From assembly GCA_037179385.1 (NCBI GenBank), contig CM074184.1, positions 11,798,001 through 11,862,000 on the forward strand: a DNA stretch of 64,000 nt, given 5' to 3'. A program made the position numbers and the translations under genes. Below the pieces are notes generated by a model, which saw only the letters and a program-made list of their open reading frames with translations, was not told the origin of the DNA and did not search any database. Every line of letters starts with the position of its first letter. The stretch's first letter is position 1. This document shows, one piece after another, positions 36,320-48,256 of the stretch. This DNA comes from Holothuria scabra (lineage: Eukaryota > Echinodermata > Holothuroidea > Aspidochirotida > Holothuriidae).

Positions 36320-36900
36320 ACTTCCTTCAAAAAGTTTAACGGGGGGATCAACTTCCATTAAAAGATAGCAAGGCGGGAGTCATGTCAGAAACTTCAATAA
36401 AGTTTACTTTCCTAGAGAAATCCAAGAATGTAAGGGGAAAATCTGATCAAAGAAAGTTTTTAGGTCGGGCACGGTGTGGTATTTATAGCGAATGGGAGAG
36501 TATTCATAACAGCCAACGAGAATGTAACTGACGGTGACAGCACAGTCACAGGGTATACAGTATGGTCTTTAATCACGTGAAGGACAAAGGCATGGGTAAG
36601 ATAACTGTGACCGATGCGGACCCTCTTTAGTCAGTACTGTATCATCCCTCCGTTCATACCGTAGATTTTACTAGGTACAATTTGTTTTCGGGAAAGGAAC
36701 CCCACAGTTCTTGCCATTTTGATTTTATAAAACCATTGTTGTTAGGCTGGTAGTCTGTGTGAAGCAAATACATGTTGGTGACGTCCATCTGTAGGCTTCT
36801 TAAGTAAGCGCATCGGCTCTTTCATTTCCTTGTATGCCAACCAGGGAGTTGCAACAGATGGAGTTCTGACTTCCTTTTTTTATTGCTTACATCACTCAAA
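36320..36900 (-). pseudogene. I/Jockey-type LINE 3' part: RNase H C-terminal half and Cys-rich tail
   Basis: Minus-strand reading around 36850 gives SLVGIQGNERADALT, the second half of the RNase H domain of I/Jockey-type LINEs (normally WVPSHVGIxGNERAD). Around 36500-36570 it gives CIPCDCAVTVSYILVGC and YHTVPDLKTFFD, the C-terminal Cys-rich region. Stops and frameshifts are present. See the fragments at 37700-38600 (inverted) and 38690-39210. Confidence 0.65.
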
Positions 36901-37699
36901 CACTACTTAACCCCCCCATCAACTGCTTTTCTTAAGTCTTTGCATTCCTCCGTCACCACACAGCCCCCCTGGGACCTAAAACTTCACTTTGGAGTGTAAC
37001 TAGTAGCCGTCAACAAAGGTTTTAACCATTACGTAATGCTTAGGCTAGCAGAAGTGATATCTGTGGTGCTGAATCTGTCTCTATCAGAATACACATGCGC
37101 AAAAGGTAGGGGATGCATATGCATAGAATAAACACATGTGCAGTAATTGCTAACGATTTCCTCTAATTCATGCAAAAAACCGCATTTTAATCGGATTTTC
37201 CATTGAAATTCTATTGCAGACCGAAGAGGATATGTTTATACCAAATAAAGGTTCACAATTCGAAATTTTTCGCTCCCGAAAAGAGGGATTTTCGTGACAT
37301 TGCGCATCAAATCGCATAACTAGACCATGTTCAAACGATAGCTTACACACTACTGAACAGTATTGGCGTATTCGCGATCGCGAACACTGGCGACCAAAGT
37401 TTCAAAAATAGCTATCAAAATATAGCTTTTTTTCGAGCTTTTCAGGGTTGTTACCATGGATACGCCATTTTACACTTTGATCGGGAGCCATCTGATGCTC
37501 TATTGGCGTTATAATCGGTCATTTTTGTTCGTTAGATATTCGGCAAAAGACCTCATTCTTAGTGTATAGATGAAAAAAGAGCTTTGTACTTACATTTTTC
37601 CAACTAGCAAACATTTTCACTCTTAAAAATTCCTTTTTCCCAGACTTTCTTAGATGTATCCAAACGGTAACAAAAAAGAGTTAACAGCCAATAAAGCTG

Positions 37700-38600
37700 A
37701 GAAAGTTCGCATCGGTTTGCACCTGGTTTGCATGACCCGATTTTATCGTGTCCGACTCCAAATTCTTCCTAGCTCTTTGGGAAGACATCAGTCTCTTTAA
37801 AAAAATTTTTGGATTACCGTAGGTTAGAGTGAATAATATTTCCTTAGGTATTCCTGTAAGACACGGATCAAAACATAACAAATGGAGTTTTAGTTGTACG
37901 AATGCAAATGCCTGCTTAAAAGTTATATCGAGTTGGCTGACACCGTATAACACATTCGTGTTTTTATTTCGTTGAAGGAATATGTGTCAATTTCATACGG
38001 CCTCAAGGTCTTAGGGTCTGCTTGGGAGCTTTCCGTACCTTCCCAATGCTGATATGTGGGGAAACCATCAGCTATCCTTCCATTTGCTCTACGGTTGTGG
38101 AAGCTCTGCTGTAAGTGCGCAACATCACTGACTGTCACACAGTTTTACTACCTTGTCATTCCTCCTGGTGTTGATCTCAGCTTAAGGAAATATTTCACAA
38201 ACGCAACAAGCGAGCTTGATTTCCGTGCCAGGTTAAATGAGCTTAGATATGAATATCACAAGAGTCAGATCTAAACTGACGGTTCCAAAGCCATGAACAG
38301 GGTTACGGCCACGTCGCCAAGCCACGAATTATCCTGCAAATCAGACTACCGGATGATGCATCAATATTTACTGCTGAAAACCAGGCACTTGAAATGGCAT
38401 TCGATCTGACTGAGACATCGGATATCAACCAGTTTGTTGTGTTCACGGGCTCATTATCAAGTCTCTAGGCACTAAAAGGCAATAAGCTTAAACACCCGTT
38501 GGTAACAGCTGTCCGTGAAACTTACTCGAACCTGGTTCAACTACATAAATCAGTTGTGCTTGCGTGGGTCCCTATATTCTTGTCTGAACTTAGGCTCTGT
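37700..38600 (+). pseudogene. I/Jockey-type LINE: connection region and RNase H N-terminal half, inverted segment
   Basis: Plus-strand frames give QGLRVCLGAFRTFP (about 37980-38050), then VDLSLRKYFTNATSELDF, LNELRYEYHKSQI, TDGSKA (RNase H strand with catalytic Asp), LPDDASIFTAENQALEMAF and HKSVVLAWVP (to about 38567). This is the part of the LINE polyprotein that should lie between the RT (38690-39210, minus) and the GNERAD half (36320-36900, minus), but it is on the opposite strand. Confidence 0.62.
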
Positions 38601-38689
38601 TTTCTAGTAGCATTGAGACTTGTCCATTTAGTTTCAGGATACTCAATACGGTACTTTTATGCTATAACAAACCGATCTTGAACTATGTC

Positions 38690-39210
38690 CTCTTATTTTT
38701 GTTGGAAATCATTGTACAAAGATATCGATTTGCATATTCTCCCTAACACGCCGTTCTCGGCTTCCGTAGATACCACATGGTGTCAGCGGACAGAGCTATC
38801 ACGTATTGTGAATTCTAGACGAACGAGTTGGTCAGTTGTACTGTGGCCACGTCGAAAGCCACTTTGGGACTGGTTATGAGACGGCTATCAATCACTCGTT
38901 CAAACGTCTTTCACAGGCAACTAGTGAGGGAAAGGAGGCTGTAGTTCGAAGGATATGTCGGGTCCTTGCCCGGCTTGGCGATGGAAGTGATGGTGGTTTC
39001 CCCCAAGCAGCGAAAAAATGGCCAATTACTCAAATACTGGAAACAGAACCTTTAAGGGGGTATCTGGGAGATGTTTGATAAACTGGTAGTGAACTTTATC
39101 TAGGCCAGTAGCGAGGTCATTGCTTCTTTCGACAGAAATACGAAGTTCCGTGATGTTTAAGAGGCTGTTGTAATCCTCAGAGTTGTCCGAGGTGAAGTTC
39201 ATTTTATGTT
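38690..39210 (-). pseudogene. I/Jockey-type LINE reverse-transcriptase fragment
   Basis: Minus-strand reading gives GLDKVHYQFIKHLPDTPLKV, then AKPGKDPTYPSNY and LTSCL, KTFERVIDSRL (motifs of RT blocks 1-3), with frameshifts. The YRPISL block is degraded to YSLLSL. It belongs with the two fragments to its left as one decayed element lying just upstream of FUT-A exon 2. Confidence 0.65.
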
Positions 39211-39798
39211 TTTCAAAGGATTGTTGCGATTTTCAAACGCTTAAGAACAGTGCCTACTCTCTAGAGTTGGACTCGAATTCATCTGCATGCAGATTGGCAA
39301 TATCTGCCCTCACTGTGCACTTACTACAATCTGGTTTGGTTATGTGTGACACAGAGAAACAGATCTGCATCCCACTAATTCTTTGACAATGTGCCATACC
39401 TTTTTGAAAGGAAATCAAAGGGTTCCTTATTTATGTGGAATGAAGGGACCATGCGCTGACTTCAAGTTAACAACTTCTACACTGTTCTGTGACATTTTTA
39501 GCACTTCAAAATTACGTGATGACTTTTTCCAGTATAATAATGAAATGGACATATCAAAAGCTGTTTGTTTTTTTCCTTGAACACGCAGTATTGTAATTCT
39601 AAAACACTGTGAAAGAAATTTTGAAGAGAAAAAAGTGAAGAGAAAATTGTGAGATTAAGCTTTTACTTCTTAATAATTATACAGGGACCTGGCGACATAT
39701 ACAAGGGGTTTTGTTATTCTGACCGTTGATGTTTTGTTTTCTTTTGTTTTGTTTGAAGCGATTATATTTATTCCGACCTTTTATAATTCTTTTCACAG
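39211..39798. other. End of FUT-A intron
   Basis: AT-rich, with a pyrimidine-rich run before the TTTTCACAG acceptor. The open frame from 39734 begins in the intron and only becomes coding at 39799. Confidence 0.5.
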
Positions 39799-40579
39799 AA
39801 AAAGAGGTACAAATCAGGTTTTCATATTTATGACAAGGGAAGCAGGCTCGAAGATTCTTCACGGATCGGTTTTATACAATATGTCAATGACCTTCCGATT
39901 TGACTCGGACTTCCGGGTTCCTTACGGTGCTTACAATAGTACACCTCCTAAAAATCCTGATAATTTTACTAGGAACTGGTCAAATGGTAAAACAAAACTA
40001 GCAGCTTGGATGGCTAGCAATTGTAAGCTGACTTCATGGCCCAGATCTGAGTTCGTGCATAACCTAAGCAAGATTATTTCTATTGACATGTTTGGGAAAT
40101 GCGGTGACAAGGCGTGTAAAAATGGAGAAGAATGCAGGAAAATATTACGGAAGTACAAATTTTACTTCGCTTTAGAAAACCAGCACTGCAGAGACTACAT
40201 AACAGAGAAATTTTGGTATAATGCATTGTCTAACGATGTAGTACCGATCGTGTTTGGAGCCAGTAGAAATGAATATGAAAAGGTTGCCCCTGCACATTCC
40301 TTTATTCACTTGGACGATTTTTCAAGTATGGAAAAGTTTTTAGATTACATTAGACTTCTAGACAACAATCCTCCTCTTTACAACTCGTATTTTGAATGGA
40401 AGAAACACGGAACAGTGCGCCGAATAACACTACGAGAGAATATTACGAAAACCTTAATTTGTGGTATTGTAAACACACTCAAACGAAAGAGAGATTCAAA
40501 TGAAACCTACCAATTTAGAATGAGGGAAGACTTTTGGAAAAATTACTGTAGACTGAACGTAATGCCTTGGTCCAAATGA
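39799..40579 (+). CDS. GT10 fucosyltransferase FUT-A, exon 2 (catalytic C-terminal half)
   Basis: Terminal coding exon. The acceptor TTTTCACAG ends at 39798; the first base A completes Arg (AG|A) from exon 1, giving a 406-aa protein, a normal length for GT10 enzymes. Family motifs are in order: FMTREAGSK, RFDSDFRVPYG (about 180-190), KTKLAAWMASN (about 211), FYFALEN (about 268-274), DYITEKFWYNAL (about 279), VPIVFGAS, FIHLDDF. The FxFxxEN..DYxTEK segment is the GDP-fucose-binding signature of alpha-1,3/4-fucosyltransferases. An extra Cys cluster (GKCGDKACKNGEEC, about 246-259) precedes it. Several sequons lie near the start of the exon. The stop is TGA at 40577. No AATAAA follows closely; ATTAAA variants occur at 40726 and 40786. 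The exon is open throughout and probably functional. The intron (23710-39798) is filled with transposons. Confidence 0.9.
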
Positions 40580-43500
40580 AAACGTTTAACATTGGATATC
40601 ATTGAAAATGTATACGTAGTAATAGAGTAGAAGCGATATGTCGATTTTCAAAGATGGTCGATGTTATTTAAAAAAAACATTAGGTTGTATATTGAACAAA
40701 TCTTTAAGCTTTCAAGCAATCACATATTAAACAGTGAATCGTTGAATAACGTTATAATTTTAAACAACTCAACAACAATCTCCTTATTAAACACGGTTAA
40801 AACAAAACACGAATTGATTAGATATTTTAAATACCACGTATTATCTTGCTTTTAATAACTGTAATGAAACAGTGTCTTAACGGTGTATATTCCTGACGAC
40901 GACAGGTAGAGGTGCGTTCTAGAATGTGGTATGAATACATTCTCACCCAAGGGCAGGTCCAGAAATTGCTGTCAGGGGACAACCAATTGCAACGAAGTTG
41001 GTTGCACGATGATCGCAAAGCACGAGTTTTCCCCTTGGGTCCAGGGGCTCGAGCAATACAACAAAAATTGAGCTCAGCAAATTAGTTTTAAAATGCCTCA
41101 GGAAACAAGGAGAAATTGTCCCTGATTCATACAATTTTACCCTTGTAATAATCCGGGAGGCCGTTTGAAGGGCAATGAGAGGTGCTTTCAGTAAATGTCA
41201 GGGACATACGATTATTGACATTCCATCTGTAGGGAAGGCTGTACTGGAATTGATAGTAAAATTATTTGCAGAATCAAATCAAAATTTTATTCTAGTTAAA
41301 GTTCCAACAGCTTAAAAGGCTTCTAAGATGATAACTCCAGGACTATAAATATTATATGGTCCTCCTGTGTAGGCAAGGTTGTCACACTTTTGTGCGCTAC
41401 TTTTGAAATAAACCTTAAAACCCCCTATTTCAACCAAAGACATCCAAAAAGGCCTATCTGCAGCGCTTGTTAGTCAGGACCGATATATCCAGGAATTCTA
41501 ATATAGATGATAGAGGGACCCGCAATAGCTTGGTTTGTTTGTTGGAGTTTACTGGCTCAACTTCTACCTTGGTTTGACCACCGCATACGAGACACCACGG
41601 ATGATTAGTAATATGTTTGCCAGTAAAGCGACACCATTACTCGAGTTTACGGGAACCACCAAAAGGGTAGGATGCCTCAGACCTGTAACAAATGCTTAAA
41701 CAATGGGTGTTAAGCAAGCGAACGTTTCTGGCAAGAGTTCCACCCCAGGCATAAGAAGTCGCTGCAAGTGAAGGGGACATACCACTGTGATAATAACAAT
41801 GTTTCAAAATCTCTGCAAGCGGGCCGGACTGAATACCCGTGGCCTTTGCAATCAGGAAAGAAAGGGACCAGTGACTTTCACGTGGCATGCTTGGTGCTTG
41901 AGTTTGCAAAATGGAGACACAACCAGAGAACTTTCAGGAGGAGTTCAAATGGCAAAGGACACCAAGATCTTCACAGTTAAAAATGCGACTGGTCGTTATC
42001 GTATTTTTACTTTGAACGAATTTGTTTATGAGATTAGTAGAAATAGAAATCTTTGTTAATTTGTGGTACTCATTTTATACATGTACTCATCACGTTATGG
42101 ACGTTATGCGGCAACGTAGTTCTTTTTTGGGGGGAGGGGGGGGGGGATTTGGCCGAAGAGAAATAGAATATAGTTGGATATAAAGCATAGCCAATTGAGT
42201 GACTATCATGGTTAGTCAATTCAGGCACCGCTTGAGTAATTTTGTTTTTACAGTGATATATTTCAAAACTGCAACACATAATGTATGTATAACCTTTCCT
42301 TTTCACCATATCTTAAATGGGCGTAAAAAAAATGTGACGAGCGCCCCGTGCGCTTAGCGCGTGAAAAGTGTTTTTCGCTTTATAAAAAAAAAAAACCTTG
42401 AATGAAAAACAAAACAAAATGAGTCTTTAAGAGCCTTTTGGGGCCTTGTGCGGTAAAACGTTTCCCTTTTTATCTATTTTCCATGGGAGGGTGGATAGTT
42501 GTTCGTGTCGGGTAATAGCTTCACGTTTCCTTCCCCCCCCCCCCTTATAGTAAAGGACCTTTGCCAGTTTACTAAAGGTATGACAGACATTACTTCAGTG
42601 CTTTGGCACACGATTTAGACATTTGAATGAACGTTCAGTTGGGCTTCAGTTGGTGACGCCAATGTTTTTATCAAACTTAAGTTAGAGTATGCACATCTCA
42701 CTAAGCCCTATATACTGCAAATGTCCTACAAAAGGTGGTTCAGATTTTTTTTTTATCAATTTTGTTTTATCAATTTTTATATACTGACATTTTTCTTGGT
42801 CGATGAAAGGGATGGTCGCCCCTCTTCGCCCTCCAGATCAGCCTCCTTCTAACCCTTTCCTTCAGCTTCTTTTAGATTTGACCATATTAATGATGTAAAG
42901 GTCGACATAGTAATCACGCACAATCTCATCCAAACGTCAATATTACACTTAATCTTCTTCAACCAAGCTTAAAATGAGCCTCTTCGACATTTTTCCTAAC
43001 ATCAAGTAGTAATTTTTCAAGGGCGGTACTTTAGATTTATTTGAGATTCGATTAAAATCACTTCATAGCCCCATGTTTTCATTACCCTCAGAGTTTCCAG
43101 TACCTGCTACCGTATGGTTTATTAACGCATGTTTTTAACTTAATGACGTTGTCACAGCTCATATGGGCTCTGCAAACAAATAAATCAAAAGCTTTGGTAA
43201 TACAATGCTCCAATCTGACCGTTATAATATTTTGTAAGAGTCATTTTGTGACTACTTCTTTATACGAATATTCCGATATCACCGTTTTTTTACGACGTGT
43301 GTATTCACCGTTCGACAATCTTTAATCAATGTACTACGAAACCAGATGAAATTCTCCCATTTACCGTCTAGTTCAGTTTTTACCTCTTGAGCCAGTATCA
43401 TAATGAGGCAATACGCAGTGTAATGTTATATTTTAATATCACTACCGTAAAATTAATAAGCCTTCTCCAGTCAAGCCCTAACAGAGAGCGTTTTTCAGTT

Positions 43501-43963
43501 GTTCCACGTCAGATGCATAAGGTTCATTAACTCTAAAAAAGATTCGCCTCTGTACAGTTCACACAAAACGATGATACCGGGGCACGTAAAAAACAAGAAT
43601 CAAGGCTAATCTTTAAGTGCGAGAGTAATATCCACGTTCTTAAGCGTGACATTTCATTCATGGCCAACAAGCGTGACCGCTGATTAGGTCGCCTGCACTT
43701 TCCTCTTCGTAACATTGTTAAGCGTTTCAATATACTGCCGATAAGGAACCCAGGAGGTTCGAAACGTTCATTTTTTACGTGTTCTGTATTTTGTTAATAT
43801 TTGCTTTTCGTTAATCTATAAAGCACAGGATTGCAGAATGTACCATCCTTTTCGCTTTTCTGGGTTGGTGGCAGAGGCATTGCTCTTTTTCTGCTTATTT
43901 TGTGTATTTATTCCCCACAGACGCACCACATACATACACACACACACACCCACGCACACACAC
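40580..43963. other. FUT-A 3' flank and intergenic sequence
   Basis: Holds the FUT-A 3' UTR, of unknown extent. ATTAAA occurs at 40726 and 40786, and AATAAA near 41406. G/C homopolymer tracts lie near 42127-42146 and 42532-42544. No other gene. Confidence 0.4.
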
Positions 43964-44166
<203 letters not shown>

Positions 44167-44189
44167 CATATATATCTTCAGCCTGCCTT

Positions 44190-45466
44190 CGTAAAGAATA
44201 TTGATATTTATTTGTTATTGGACCCGTAAAAATGTTGGGGATTACTTTCACTAATAACGGTGACGATCTTTTCCGGTTTAATTTTTTGCCAAAGCTGTCC
44301 CGTCTAAAAAGCTGTCTGCCTCTGTGGTCCTCAAGAGATCTCACACGTGTAGTTCGTAGTATTATTGTAAGGACTCGTGCCTTATCACCAATGGTTTATC
44401 TTTTCTTAATATTTCCAAATCCCCCTCAAGCTTTTATTAAGGAACTTGAAAGTGTAATTTCAAATTTCATATGGTCAGGTAATCCTGACAAAATCAAACG
44501 TGCAGCTAAATTAATGGTATTGATCAAGGGGGGTTTAAAATGAAAGATATTAAGATATTTATGAATAGTTTAAAATCTACTTGGATTCGGTGTTATTGCA
44601 GTGATAAAAAGGGAGTCTGGAAAGTTTTCTTTAACCAAAGTTTAGTAAATTTTGGAAAAGATTTGCTCATTCATTGTAATTGTAGAGAAGGGGATATATC
44701 TGGAATTCCTAATATTTTTGTAAAGTAAGTTTTTGGTGCTTGAGTAGAAGCTTTTTACAAAAGCCCAACGGACTCATTTGGTAAACAGATTATCTGGAGT
44801 AACCATCATATTACTATAGATAATAAAGTTTTGTTCTATGACTGCATGTACAACAAAGGCGTAAAATTTGTATCCGATCTTTTTGATTGTATGGGTAACC
44901 CTCCTAGTCTTGATTCTTTTAAACAGAAATTTAATTTAAATGCTTTTGCATTCAATTTGAATTGGGGGCTAATTAATAGTATTCCTACATGGTGGAGGAA
45001 GGCTGGGTGTGGCCCAACAAAAATTCCTAGTAACTCGATAACTTGGATATAAAAGGCCCTCGAAGTGTCTTCCCTTTCATAGTTTGTATATAATACTGTA
45101 ATAAAGAGAATTGTGAATGAGCCTACCGCAGTTAAATAATGGAAAAATGAATTATGTAACTTTGATACATATAGCTGGTATAACATTTGGATTATGCCGT
45201 GGATCTCCGTACGGGAGACTAAAGTGTCTTACTTTCAGTTTCGTTTCTTGCATAGAATCCTCCCCAGAAATAAATTACTAGCTCTAATGGGTAAGGTAAA
45301 TTCAAATCTGTGCTCATTTTGTGAGAATGAAGTGGAAAATCTTGACCGTTTGTTCTGGGGTTGTAATTATAAATGGCACAAGAGTTTTATTAGAAGTTTA
45401 AATTTGCTCTGCAGGTGGAGAACCACAACTATTATTATAGTCAAACAAATAGAAGAGAATTTATGA
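44190..45466 (+). pseudogene. 5'-truncated L1/Tx1-type LINE ORF2 fragment
   Basis: Successive frames resemble the C-terminal third of the LINE ORF2 at 30332-33778: [46 protein letters not shown], then FQFRFLHRILPRNKLLALMG and the Cys-His motif LCSFCENEVENLDRLFWGC. Stops and frameshifts break it. It is a different family from the intact LINE, being only loosely similar. It begins directly after the TA/GATA microsatellite. Confidence 0.7.
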
Positions 45467-45569
45467 AATACACACAGCTAGTGGAGGCTTTCCACATTAC
45501 GTAAGATTTGGTAGATTAAATCTAAATGGTTCTAGAGGAAGAAGTTTTCAAGAGACTTTGGGAGCATGA

Positions 45570-47061
45570 GCGCAGTAACCTAGTTAGGGGTGTAAGGAGT
45601 GATATATTCCATGAGATAATCTGGAGACATATGATAAAGAAATTTGAAGGTGAGGATTAAGATTTTGTAAGTAATCCTCTCATTGACAGGCAGCCAGTGA
45701 AAGTCACCAATAACCGAAGTAATATGTTCATTTTTCCCTGTAAGTGAATTAAGGCGATCTCCAGAATTTTGAGTTCGTTGAAGTTTTGAGATAACTTTTT
45801 GTGCTAGACCAATGGGTTGCCCGTTGTTATTGTCCAGCTTGGATGTTACGAACGCGTGAACTAGTTTTTCCGTTGTTGATTTATCAAGATAATTCCGGAT
45901 CTTACTAATTTTTCTCAAGACACAGGACGCCCACGACTTATATTATTGATGTGGGACGTCATTTGAAAGTTGGTGTCAAAAATAGCGCCGAGATTACGGG
46001 CAGACCGAGTCAGCTGAACTTGGGAGCAACCTACAGTCGAATGAGTAATCTGGGAGACATTATAAAAATTAGATGTGATATGAAGCACTTCGGTCTTAAT
46101 GTCATTTAACATAAGGAAATTGGTAACCGTCCATGACTTAATATCGTGTCGAATATAATCTTCAATTTTCTTTTCCGTAGATGCCCTATCTAGAAATTTC
46201 ATAGTGATATATAATTGAGTGTATTCAGCATGCATGACACATGGAAGCCCGTGAGCTCTGATACTATCTTTTACAGGAGCAGTATAGGTTATAAACAAAA
46301 TCGGACCTGCTACAGAGCCTTTGGGCACACCCTATTCCATGACCATCGGTTCAGACCTGGCATCATCAATTGCTTCCTTTTACCTTTCAAATAAGAAGAA
46401 AACCACGTAAGAGCCGAACCTCCAACGCCATATTTTACTTTCAAACGATCGAAAAGGATTTCGTGATCTATAGTAACAAATGCAGCTGTAAGATCCAGAA
46501 AAACAAGGATAGCTCCACTCCTGCTATCAAGGGCTTGTAACAGGTCGTTAGCCACACCGATAAGAGCAGCCTAAGTGCTGTGATATTGTCGGTATGCAGA
46601 TTGTGACGGTGAGGAAAGGTTGTTTTCAAGGAGGTAAGTTGTGAACTGGTTCATTGCGCATCTCTCAATAACTTTACTTAGGAAGGGCAAATAAGAGATA
46701 GGACAGTGCTTTTTCATTTCTTCGGGATCCAGGTGCGATTTTTTCAGAAGAGGAGTTACCAAGGCGAGTTTACAATCGGAGGGGAAAACACCAGATATCA
46801 CTGACAAGTTAACTAGGTTAGTGATAGGTCATATGATGATATCCAGGATCTGAGTAATAAGAATAGCAGGCAATGGATCCAGCGGACACGATTCCCCTTT
46901 GGAGCTTTTAACAATTTTAATAATATCCTCCTGTGAAGAGGACAAAATTGATTAAACTGGGTAGTATAATGCCTATCTGGAAAAGGGACAGATAGTGCAG
47001 TATCAGATTGATGCAACATCGTGGGCAGTTTGTAAATTTTATTGTTGAAAGAAAGAATCAA
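45570..47061 (-). pseudogene. CR1/L2-like LINE reverse transcriptase, decayed
   Basis: Minus-strand pieces in order: GVFPSDCKLALVTPLLKK and ISYLPFLSKVIER (46571-46807); [20 protein letters not shown] and [11 protein letters not shown] (46310-46555); [16 protein letters not shown], the LPQGSVLGP block, with AEYTQLYI where YADDTQLY is expected (45915-46328), so the catalytic Asp pair is gone; and LVHAFVTSKLDNN, HWLPVNERITYKILILTFK (45580-45918). This matches the order in CR1-type LINEs. It is a dead copy in the spacer between the FUT genes. Confidence 0.75.
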
Positions 47062-48030
47062 AATTTCCCAATAATTTCATAGTTTAGAATACTTAATTTG
47101 AATGTAGCTTTCGACCATTTTGGACCCTCTCAAATCACTAATACTGCTGAGCTTCCGGAGACTTGCCCCCTGGATCCCTACCGGGGCTTTTCCCCTGGAA
47201 CCCACCAGGGGCCCCAAACCCACGCCGATGGGATTTGCACGAAACCCAAAACTGGACGCCTTACGACGTCACCATTATGTTGTCTGTCGAAAACTTGTTG
47301 CCGGCAAAAAAATTTGTTTCCGCCGACTTTATACAGAGAAAAATTTACTGTCAACATTGTCCATGTGAATTTACTTTGTGTCGATTGTTTCAATGTTACG
47401 GTGCTTTACTGTACGTAAACCGCGTATATCTTTCGCCTGAACACGAATTTTGTAGGAAAACGTACATTTAGTGTTCATGAATATTCAGCTTGGTTTAGGT
47501 AAAACAGTTATATATCCAGTTTTTTTTTATAATTCCTTTTTTACTGCAATTTTTTAATTCAATTTGATTGTTTAACTATCTATTTGTCTATTGCATTCCT
47601 AAGTTATAATGCAGTAATTTATTTCAGAGACCGGGATGCTTGATATTTAAACTGTTAAGAGCTGTATCCACTCAACAATGGTAATAGTTTCACAACCTGT
47701 GAAACGTTTCTGCTCAATCTTGGTTTGTTAGTTAGTTAGATCAGATTTAACGAACACTAATGTGTCATATAGTGATTGTCAACTCGATAAAAAGTTCAAA
47801 GTTCAAATTTGTTCTCAAGTTTTGTTTAATTTCACAATTTTTTTCTATTTAGCCGCCTCTTAAGACAGGCGAGAAATACCGTGGGCATATTCTACCCCCC
47901 CCCCCCCAGCCGACAGAGGAAACCGTGGAGTGGCTTTCTCGGTTTTGTGGCGCTGACAACCCGCCAGTTGTAGGACGAGTAATAACGGTCTGTTGTGTGT
48001 ATCTTTGTTTGATTGCAATCACAGACAGAA
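47062..48030. other. Intergenic sequence, partly GC-rich
   Basis: 47150-47240 has GGGGCTTTTCCCCTGGAACC and CACCAGGGG. A related CACCGGGGCTTTACCCCTAC / CCACCAGGG pattern is at about 11535-11575, so this is probably a dispersed repeat. A C tract lies near 47894-47908. Confidence 0.35.
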
Positions 48031-48256
48031 CGTCCCTTTACCAGAGGGTCGAGAGTTCTTTAAAATCAAAGAAAAGAAGATTGCATTCAGAGACAGGCCA
48101 CAAACCAATGATGAAAATGGTCTGAGGGCCGTGAGGTTGATCAAGTGTTGTCCTTCAGTGGACGTAATAGCTTCGTCGGGAAGCAGTGAAAGTCTGGTTT
48201 CGTCAAAAGGCCCTTTGACAGAAGGTAGGGAGGTCATAAGAAAAAGATTGCCATGA
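48031..48256 (+). repeat. Copy of the 25.7-26.2 kb repeat lacking the U2-like segment
   Basis: The + strand carries CCCTTTACCAGAGGGTCGAG, then ATGGTCTGAGGGCCGTGAGG, TTGATCAAGTGTTGTCCTTC and the start of a second unit (CAAAAGGCCCTTTGACAGAA at about 48202). The order matches the minus strand of 25690-26155, but the interval that holds the U2-like segment there is a different, shorter sequence. Confidence 0.6.

Noticed and set aside
39734..39798. Upstream in-frame extension of FUT-A exon 2
   Set aside because: It is intron sequence ending in a pyrimidine-rich tract and CAG; the paralogue has the same acceptor position.
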